DNA from: an uncultured Clostridium sp.
Lineage (GTDB): Bacteria; Bacillota; Clostridia; TANB77; CAG-508
Assembly (NCBI GenBank): GCA_946008205.1
Contig: CAMGAZ010000004.1
Location: 1-20,100, forward strand
Direction: 5' to 3'
Length of the DNA: 20,100 nt
Shown here: positions 6,300-12,556 of the stretch, piece by piece
Position numbering within the stretch: the stretch's first letter is position 1
Layout of the letters: each line of letters starts with the position of its first letter
The notes under the pieces: generated by a model
What the model saw: only the letters and a program-made list of their open reading frames with translations
The model's database searches: none
Told to the model about the DNA's origin: nothing
Position numbers and translations under genes: made by a program

Positions 6300-7055
6300 T
6301 TACAATCTTATATCTAATTCAACCGGGCAATGGTCACTTCCAAATATTTCACTATGTATTTTACTATCTATAATTTTTTCTTTTATATTATCAGATACAA
6401 TAAAATAATCAATTCTCCAGCCCGCATTTTTTTCTCTAGCATGAAACATGTATGACCACCAAGAATAGCAGTCTTTTTTATCAGGATACAGATATCTAAA
6501 AGAATCTACAAATCCAGCATTTAGTAGATTTGTCATTTGGTTTCTTTCTTCATCTGTAAATCCTGTATTGTGCCTATTAGTTGATGGATTTTTTAAATCT
6601 ATTTCATTATGAGCTACATTTAAATCTCCACATAATATTACTGGCTTGTTGGTCTTTAGTTGTTTTAAATATTCTCTAAAGTCATTCTCCCATTTCATCC
6701 TGTATTCTAGTCGTGTTAACTCTCGCTGTGAATTCGGAGTATAACAGTTTACTAGATAGAAATCCTTGTATTCTAAGGTTATAACTCTTCCCTCTTGATC
6801 GTGTTCAGGTATGTTTATTCCATATGTTACCCTATCTGGTTTTGTTTTTGAAAATATTGCAGTTCATTAATACCCCTTTTTTATTGCACTATTCCAATAT
6901 ATATAGTAACCTTCTGGAGCAAATTGCACTTGTCCTTCTTGTAGTTTTGTCTCCTGAACACAAAAAATATCTGCATTTATTTCGTTGAAAAATTCATTAA
7001 ACCCTTTATTTAATGCTGCTCGTAATCCATTTACATTCCAAGATATTAACTTCAT
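6300..7055 (-). pseudogene. xth: Exonuclease III / AP endonuclease gene with two tandem in-frame stops
   Basis: This gene encodes the Xth/ExoA family of AP endonucleases of base excision repair. The single frame from ATG 7055 to TAA 6300 would give about 250 residues, the normal length. The catalytic set is present in one frame: MKLISWNVNGLRAAL, VQETKLQ, CYTPNSQ, CGDLNVAHNEIDL, WRIDYF and GSDHCPVE. Codons 63 and 64 (6867-6869 and 6864-6866) are TAA and TGA, where the family has Ser-Gly in KGYSGTAIFSK. The frame reads on normally with TAIFSKTKPDRV. There is no frameshift. As it stands, only a 62-residue N-terminal piece would be made. The next ATG (6698) has no good ribosome binding site. The start has AGAGGGAATAAATT before it. 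Explanations are a recent pseudogene, a base-calling error, or unusual recoding. Confidence 0.88.
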
Positions 7056-7107
7056 AATTTATTCCCTCTTACTTTTATACTAAGTACTAACATTTTACTA
7101 TATATAA

Positions 7108-7137
7108 TAAAAAATAGCAAGTTGTTACACTTGCTAT
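7108..7137 (-). terminator. Terminator after the DUF348-G5-SleB gene
   Basis: A 9-bp perfect stem (7114-7122 with 7129-7137) and a 6-nt loop, followed on the minus strand by TTTTTT. It is 23 nt after the stop codon of the wall hydrolase gene and 52 nt before the exonuclease III start. Confidence 0.88.
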
Positions 7138-7160
7138 CTTCGTTGATTCCAATTTTTATT

Positions 7161-8159
7161 TTAGAAATATACGTTTCCTCCAATATATTCACCTGATGCA
7201 TTACCTGCTGCTCTAAAAGATAAATAATTATGATTTCTTTTTCCATTTAATGCATCTTTTACAGCTTGTTTTACTGTGTCGGAATAATTGCCATTTAGTC
7301 TTCTTTTCCAGTAGCTATCAATAGAATAGCAGAACTGTCCTGGTGCTTTGTATTGGCTTAACGGATCCGCTCCGTTTTTTGCCCATTTAGTACTTTCTGC
7401 TCTGTTACAAGCACATGTTATAACTGCTAATGCACCCTCATAGCTTGAGCTACATTCCTGTGCCGTTATTGCACATAATAAGTCAAATTCTTCATTCGAA
7501 TATGACCACACACCATTGCTATATGTTGCAGAATAACTTCTAGTACTTCTGTTTGTAACCTTTTTTCTAACCTCTATTATTTTATCAATAGGTTCTTCTA
7601 TTATGTTAGAAGAAATTTCTGTTCTTTCTATTTCCACATCATTTTGATATTTAACTTTGTAAGTAACCTCTTTTAGTCCATCTTTTCCTTGTTGAACTAC
7701 AGTTTCTCTCTTATTTGAGTCATTGTCTGAAACATCTTTTGTAATTGTTTCATATGGTATTATTTCTTGTACTGTTTCAATCTTTTCTATTATTGAATCA
7801 TACGATTTTAATAATGAATCTATAGTAACGTTCTCTGAAATTTCTGATGTTTCTGCTACTTCCACTGTTGGTTCTTTAGTTTTTGATATTTTTATTGTGT
7901 TATTATCTGATAATTCACTGTCTTCGTCTGGAATTACGCTTTCTTCTGGTAATAATATTATATGATTTTCATCTAATATTTCTGATATTTTTGTTTTTGA
8001 TGTTGTAACATTCATTATGTATCCATTAGAAAGAATTATCTTAACGTTGTTAAGTTTTGCATTTGATGCCATAACCCCAACGCCCATTACGAATAATAGT
8101 ATTAAGCATATACCAATTATTTTTCTAATTGGAAGTTGTGCTTTTTTTGCTTTCTCCAT
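7161..8159 (-). CDS. Cell-wall hydrolase with DUF348, G5 and SleB domains
   Basis: A 332-residue exported or membrane-anchored peptidoglycan hydrolase. Residues 13-31 form a signal anchor. A DUF348 domain follows (about 38-93). The G5 domain (about 128-200) holds EIIPYETITK and the block ending IDKIIEVRKKV. A low-complexity Ser/Tyr linker leads to a SleB/hydrolase_2 domain (about 222-332) with the likely catalytic Glu at 235 in AITAQE, then GALAVITCACNR and YKAPGQFC. SleB-type enzymes are lytic transglycosylases that cut spore cortex or growing wall. DUF348-G5 proteins of Firmicutes (YabE) usually end in a 3D domain, and RpfB of actinobacteria ends in a resuscitation-factor domain, so this end is different. 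The gene follows tatD, as yabE does in Bacillus. AAAGGAGG precedes ATG 8159; it has its own promoter and terminator. Confidence 0.9.
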   Translation of the reverse strand: MEKAKKAQLPIRKIIGICLILLFVMGVGVMASNAKLNNVKIILSNGYIMNVTTSKTKISEILDENHIILLPEESVIPDEDSELSDNNTIKISKTKEPTVEVAETSEISENVTIDSLLKSYDSIIEKIETVQEIIPYETITKDVSDNDSNKRETVVQQGKDGLKEVTYKVKYQNDVEIERTEISSNIIEEPIDKIIEVRKKVTNRSTRSYSATYSNGVWSYSNEEFDLLCAITAQECSSSYEGALAVITCACNRAESTKWAKNGADPLSQYKAPGQFCYSIDSYWKRRLNGNYSDTVKQAVKDALNGKRNHNYLSFRAAGNASGEYIGGNVYF

Positions 8160-8194
8160 ATATTTTTCGTTCCTCCTTTTGAAACAACAATCTT

Positions 8195-8223
8195 ATTATA
8201 CCATTTTTTCCTTTTTGTGTCAA
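8195..8223 (-). promoter_or_regulatory. Sigma-A promoter of the DUF348-G5-SleB gene
   Basis: The minus strand reads TTGACA, 17 nt, TATAAT, fully consensus, with a TGG extension before the -10. The predicted leader is about 29 nt. Such a strong vegetative promoter suggests expression in growing cells, not only in spores. Confidence 0.88.
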
Positions 8224-8348
8224 ATTTGTGATAATTTTAATTTTCCTTACAGCGCCATTTCATTCAAGAGTCATAGTATTTTTTACACTTTGTCCTAATA
8301 TATAATATGCCTTATATTTCAGAAATATGCATAAAATGTTTAATTTTT

Positions 8349-9156
8349 TTATTTTATGTTGAAAATATTTTCAGCGTTTTTATATGTAACTTTTGCAACT
8401 TCTTCTAGCTCTACATTTTTTATATCTGAAATCTTTTGTGCTATATATTTTACGTTTCTTGAGTCGTTTCGTGTTCCTCTTAAAGGTTCGGGCGCCAAAT
8501 ACGGGCTGTCTGTCTCTATTAATATTCTATTCAGTGGAATCATATTTATAATTTCTTCTGCATTTTTAGAATTTTTAAAAGTTACTGGCCCCGCAATGGA
8601 TATATAAAAATCTAACTTTAAGGCTTCTTTTACTAGTTCTCTATTAAACGGGCAACAATGGAATACTCCTTTTTTATTTACTGTATTATTTTTTAAAATT
8701 TCTATAGTGTCCATCACTGCTTCTCTAGTATGGATTACTATTGGCTTCCAATTCGTTTGCAAGTTTTATTTGCTCTTTAAAAGCAAATATTTGAATGTCT
8801 CTGTTTTCTTTGTTCCAGTGATAATCTAGCCCAATTTCTCCTATCCCAACAATTTTATCCTTGTCATTTTCACTTTCCTTTTTTAATTTATAATTTTTTA
8901 TAATTTTTTTTAGTCTTAAGATTTCATCTTCCGTGTCTTTCAAGGTTGCTTTAACATCATTTGGTGATATTCCTGCTGTAGTATATATATATTTATATTT
9001 TTCTGCCAGTCTAATTCCGTATTCAGAAGACTTTAGATTGTATCCTGCACTCATAAATTTTGTAACGCCAGAATCATATATTTTTTCTATAATCTCGTAT
9101 CTATCCGCATCAAATTTTTCATCATCATAGTGCGCATGAGAGTCAAATAGTTCCAT
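8349..9156 (-). pseudogene. tatD: TatD-family DNase, split by a frameshift
   Basis: A TatD metal-dependent hydrolase of about 265 residues if repaired, the usual family length. TatD enzymes are 3'-5' exonucleases with a role in DNA repair and breakdown. The first part (from ATG 9156) has DSHAHYDDEKFD and GEIGLDYHWNKENR with the metal ligands, and ends at a TAG (8725-8727). The second part, in another frame, has KPIVIHTREA, FHCCPFN and ILIETDSPYLAPEPLRG. The frame switch falls at about 8742-8754, between ANEL and KPIVIHTREA; a 1-nt gain or 2-nt loss would explain it. There is no long homopolymer. The start is ATG 9156 because AAAGGA sits 6 nt before it; an ATG at 9162 abuts that site. The gene is last in the WG protein-acpS run. 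It could be a real pseudogene or an assembly error. Confidence 0.88.
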
Positions 9157-9173
9157 TTTCATTCCTTTCCATT

Positions 9174-9563
9174 TTAAAGCAATATATTTACACTTGCTAC
9201 AGCATATTCTTTTATGTGTGATATACTCACATCTATACTATCTATTTTATCTAGTTCTTTTTCAACCTCTTTCGAAATTGCAACAAACCTTACAATAGGT
9301 TTGCCCCCTTGGTTATGTATCGTTTCTATATTTTTCCATGATATAGAGTATTTATCTTTTAATAGTGTTGATATGGCTTTAAAAGTAGCTTCTTTAACAG
9401 CGAACCTTGCAGCATAACACTGATATTTATTTTTGTTTTTGCTTTCACAATATTTTATCTCTTGATCTGTATATACTCTTTTTACAAAATCCTCTCCCAA
9501 TTCTTCTACAGAGTTCTTTATTCTATCTACCTCTATTATATCTATTCCTGATTTTATCTGCAT
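9174..9563 (-). CDS. acpS: Holo-[acyl-carrier-protein] synthase
   Basis: A 129-residue phosphopantetheinyl transferase; the AcpS type is usually 115-130 residues. It moves the 4'-phosphopantetheine arm of coenzyme A onto acyl carrier protein for fatty acid synthesis, in the cytoplasm as a trimer. The motifs are in order: GIDIIEVDRI with metal ligand D8, RVYTDQEIKYCE, ARFAVKEATFKA with E58, then W and IE, GGKPIV and the C-terminal SISHIKEYAVASV. All key residues are present. The ATG at 9563 follows AGAGGAG. It starts 13 nt after the unknown 411-residue gene and is followed by tatD after 17 nt, so it is in the middle of a four-gene run. In many Firmicutes acpS starts its own cluster with nnrD and alr; that is not the case here. 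Confidence 0.96.
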   Translation of the reverse strand: MQIKSGIDIIEVDRIKNSVEELGEDFVKRVYTDQEIKYCESKNKNKYQCYAARFAVKEATFKAISTLLKDKYSISWKNIETIHNQGGKPIVRFVAISKEVEKELDKIDSIDVSISHIKEYAVASVNILL

Positions 9564-9576
9564 AGTTTTCTCCTCT

Positions 9577-10812
9577 TTAAAGCAATTTAAAAATGCTTAT
9601 GATATTCATTATTAATAATAAAATTAATACAATTACTATAATTTTGTTTGTTTTTGCTGTTTCTTCGATGTTTAGATTTTTATAAAACAAATCATATTTA
9701 TTTTTTACCTGCAAATACAATGAATTTAATTTCAAGATTTTTTTCCATTCTGTATCTAGTAAAGAGCCTATATTATCGTTAGTTATTTCTTCTATCCATA
9801 CATTTTGCGTAAAGTCTATAAATTCGTGTTTTGTGCCACTTAATCCGTTTCCTTTTCTTAAATCGTAGTTTAATTTTTTTAAATATATCTTTTTGTATAA
9901 TTCAAATATATATTGATATAAGTATTGTCTTTCAAATTTATGGGGTACTTTCGTACAATTCTCAGAATCTATGTCTGACGTTAATAACGCTGTTCCAACA
10001 TTACTACATCCATATAATTCGTTTTTAGATTTTTCAATACAAGACATTTTATTTTTTATTCCGTCATCCCCACAATCCGCTATATAGTCCGATTTTTCCA
10101 CATTTGCAAATTTATAAAACTCCTTTTCTAGCAATTCATCATTTGTATTGTTCCAATCTTCTTGTCCTATACATGCATATGAGTATGTTATAAATCTGTC
10201 AGTATATAAATTTATTTTACTGGCTTTTTTGTTGCTTCCAGTAATTTCTTTGATTAATGTAGTAATTTCTTTAATACTGTTAAACTTGTCTGTTTGTATC
10301 TTTATGTTTTCATATCCTCTAAGATTGTATGCGTCAGATTTAATATCTCTAAACTTATAATTGAAATTGCATAAATCCGCTAACGTACTTTCTTCCTCTA
10401 ACATCGTTTTCATTAGCAGAAAACATATTCCAGTGTTAAAACATATAAGGTTGATATTGGTAATAGTAAAAAATATTCCGTCCCTTTTTCCTGCTTTTCC
10501 TTGAATATCATTTTTCAAATTATATTCAAACATAGTGCATGGATATTTAGACAATAAAGTTGATTTCATTTTTTTGTCCAAATCATTAAGTTTTGAGATT
10601 CTATATTTATCGAAGTCCATTGTCCAGAATAGTGTTTCTCTTGCTTTTGGTAAGAAATATGAATATAAATCCTCATCTTTTTCCTTATCAAATATTTTCA
10701 TTTTGAATCTTGGACTACTAATCAACTTTTGCAGATACTTATTGTATTCTCTCTTGCTGATTATATATGGATATATAAAATATGTGTATTGGTATTTAGT
10801 CTTTAGTTCCAT
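9577..10812 (-). CDS. Unrecognised 411-residue protein with a C-terminal membrane anchor
   Basis: I do not recognise this family. The protein is 411 residues, mostly hydrophilic, and ends in a single hydrophobic helix (about 388-408) with almost nothing after it, so it is probably tail-anchored with the main domain in the cytoplasm. The N-terminal region is rich in aromatic residues (KYQYTYFIYPYIISKREY). Later there are DLYSYFLPKARETLFW and, before the anchor, WIEEITNDNIGSLLDTEWKK and a helical stretch of Tyr, Lys and Leu. There is no signal peptide and no nucleotide-binding or zinc motif I can see; five or so scattered Cys between about 215 and 285 could be noted. The ATG at 10812 follows AAAGGAG. 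It lies 33 nt after the WG-repeat gene and 13 nt before acpS. The tail faintly recalls RMND1/YagE (DUF155) proteins, which I treat as unproven. Confidence 0.85.
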   Translation of the reverse strand: MELKTKYQYTYFIYPYIISKREYNKYLQKLISSPRFKMKIFDKEKDEDLYSYFLPKARETLFWTMDFDKYRISKLNDLDKKMKSTLLSKYPCTMFEYNLKNDIQGKAGKRDGIFFTITNINLICFNTGICFLLMKTMLEEESTLADLCNFNYKFRDIKSDAYNLRGYENIKIQTDKFNSIKEITTLIKEITGSNKKASKINLYTDRFITYSYACIGQEDWNNTNDELLEKEFYKFANVEKSDYIADCGDDGIKNKMSCIEKSKNELYGCSNVGTALLTSDIDSENCTKVPHKFERQYLYQYIFELYKKIYLKKLNYDLRKGNGLSGTKHEFIDFTQNVWIEEITNDNIGSLLDTEWKKILKLNSLYLQVKNKYDLFYKNLNIEETAKTNKIIVIVLILLLIMNIISIFKLL

Positions 10813-10845
10813 ATTGATTCTCCTTTAATTATTCCGTATTATATT

Positions 10846-12363
10846 TTATTTAATATAATAGTTAGCATTTATATCTTCTGCCAAATGCCATTTACCTATG
10901 AAATCTATTATAGGATTATTTATTAATTCCAGTGAAGGTTCCACTACTGTTTCACCTTTTGAATTTATTGTTCCCCACTTTCCATCTTTTTTTACAGCAA
11001 CATAACCAGAGTCATTTTGTTCTGTTGCATCGTCATAAATATAATTTACTACAACCACATTATTTTTATCTACGTATCCGTATTTTCCGTCCTTTTTCGA
11101 CAAGAATAGTGTGTTATTTGTTAGTATTTCTGTGTTTTTCTTTTCCTCAAATTTAAAGTTATAATACTTATAATCAAAATTTACTCTGACCTTCATATAT
11201 CCTTTATCTGTATTTATTTCAGATACAATTCCTGATAGTTTTAAGCTAAAATTTTTATCAAACAAGTCTGTTTCTATTTTTTCAGAATCGCCTTCTATAA
11301 TATTAGCTTCTTTAATATATACTAAATTCTTATATTTAAAATCAATTTTTATAGCATTATCTGTGTCTATTACTCCATATAAATTGTCTTTTTTAGCTAT
11401 ATAATAGTTCTGGTATATGTTTTTTAAGCTATCGTATTGTGGTGCTATTTTTTCTTCGCCTGTTGTCAATGCAATTCCATATTTTCCGTCTTTTTCTACT
11501 GTCATGTATGTTAAGTCTATTGATTTTACATCATCGTATTTTAAGTCATCAGATGAGTTATTAGTTGTATTGATTATCTTCCATATTCCATTTTCTTTTG
11601 CCACATAAGTGTTTTCTGAATAAACATGTTTAATCTCTTCGTAGTCTATAGGCAATGTCATTTTCTTGTTTGTTCCAATTATTCCAAATTTTCCTTCTGA
11701 ACTTTTTACAATATATCCGTCCTCATATTTTGATGTAAGCGCTGTTATTTGCTCATATTCATTTTCTATAATAGCTGAGCCTGTAGCACTTACTAATCCC
11801 ATTTTTCCATCTTTTACTGTTACTAAGCTATTATTTATTCCTATAATTGGTTCTATACTATCATAATCGCAATCTAGTAAAACTTTACCAGAAAAATCAA
11901 TTAATCCGTATTTGTCACCTTTTTTTACTCTTAAGCAACTTTTTTCATACCATAAATTATTTTGTTTATCATAGTTTTGTATTGCTTCTACTTGCTCATA
12001 TCCAGAAAATAATTGCTCATTTTTTTCATTTATGGCCTTTGTCTTATATGTATTGTTAGAATAATCTACATCATACATTACTATAAATACTGGCTTTTCT
12101 TTATTTGGTATAATTATCATTTCGTCATAACTTGGATTTATTACAGTTTCTCCAGACGAATTAATAACTCCCCATTTATCATTGTCAAAAGCAGCATAAT
12201 ATGCCATTGCTATGTTCTTCTCTGTTGATGATTTTGTTGGTTTCATTAGTCTTACTAATATTAATATAAACATTATTATCGCAAGAATAGCAATAACTAC
12301 GGCAAATACTTTTTTCACGTTTAACTTATTACCTGTTCCATTATATCTTTTTCCTTTACTCAT
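10846..12363 (-). CDS. Membrane-anchored WG-repeat protein
   Basis: A 505-residue protein with a basic N-terminus, one membrane helix (about 19-40) and an exported region made of WG (KWG) repeats. About nine repeat units can be read: DKWGVINSSGE near 62, then DKYGLIDFSGK, GKMGLVSATGS, GKFGIIGTNKK, GIWKIINTTNN, GKYGIALTTGE, NLYGVIDTDNA, GKYGYVDKNNV and GKWGTINSKGE. Each is followed by a beta-rich stretch such as VINPSYDE. Repeats of this kind form beta structures used for binding; the ligand is not known. No catalytic motif is visible. A spacer around residues 350-405 has weaker repeat signal. The ATG at 12363 follows AGAGAGG. It is the first gene of the run with the 411-residue protein, acpS and tatD. 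It may act at the cell surface or, during sporulation, at the spore envelope; both are inference. Confidence 0.88.
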   Translation of the reverse strand: MSKGKRYNGTGNKLNVKKVFAVVIAILAIIMFILILVRLMKPTKSSTEKNIAMAYYAAFDNDKWGVINSSGETVINPSYDEMIIIPNKEKPVFIVMYDVDYSNNTYKTKAINEKNEQLFSGYEQVEAIQNYDKQNNLWYEKSCLRVKKGDKYGLIDFSGKVLLDCDYDSIEPIIGINNSLVTVKDGKMGLVSATGSAIIENEYEQITALTSKYEDGYIVKSSEGKFGIIGTNKKMTLPIDYEEIKHVYSENTYVAKENGIWKIINTTNNSSDDLKYDDVKSIDLTYMTVEKDGKYGIALTTGEEKIAPQYDSLKNIYQNYYIAKKDNLYGVIDTDNAIKIDFKYKNLVYIKEANIIEGDSEKIETDLFDKNFSLKLSGIVSEINTDKGYMKVRVNFDYKYYNFKFEEKKNTEILTNNTLFLSKKDGKYGYVDKNNVVVVNYIYDDATEQNDSGYVAVKKDGKWGTINSKGETVVEPSLELINNPIIDFIGKWHLAEDINANYYIK

Positions 12364-12507
12364 AAACGACCTCTCTAATTTTTATACTTTTTCTACGTTT
12401 ATAATATATCACAAAACAAACTGCAATTACAATACAGAATCAGCATTTTTTTCATCTTTCATTTTGCAGTATATATTGCATTAACAACCGCGCTGTAAAG
12501 TGCTCGC

Positions 12508-12543
12508 AATAAAGCCATATAAATTTTGAATTTATATGGCTTT
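12508..12543 (-). terminator. Terminator after spoIIE
   Basis: A perfect 15-bp stem (12511-12525 with 12529-12543) with a tight loop, 14 nt after the spoIIE stop codon. On the minus strand the 3' arm ends in TTTATT. The plus-strand side has TTTT, so it may act in both directions. Confidence 0.78.
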
Positions 12544-12556
12544 TATACATATTAAG

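Noticed and set aside
6300..6698. Separate gene starting at ATG 6698 encoding a C-terminal endonuclease domain
   Set aside because: It lacks a ribosome binding site and the upstream conserved half continues in the same frame, so it is the 3' part of the interrupted exonuclease III gene.
6864..6869. Alternative genetic code reading TAA or TGA as sense
   Set aside because: Other genes in the window end at normal TAA codons at the expected length and contain no internal stops, so a changed code is not supported.
7052..7246. 64-codon minus-strand frame between the wall hydrolase and exonuclease III
   Set aside because: It overlaps the wall hydrolase in another frame, crosses its terminator, has no ribosome binding site and encodes low-complexity sequence.
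8281..8348. Terminator after tatD
   Set aside because: Only a short ATATTT/AAATAT inverted repeat without a U tract; transcription end not supported.
12398..12426. TTGCAG, 17 nt, TATAAA as promoter of the WG-repeat gene
   Set aside because: Spacing is right and the -10 is good, but the -35 matches only 3 of 6 bases; too weak to list as a feature.
12465..12480. Imperfect 16-bp palindrome TGCAGTATATATTGCA upstream of the WG-repeat gene
   Set aside because: A/T-rich palindromes of this size are expected by chance here, and no second copy or known operator match was found.
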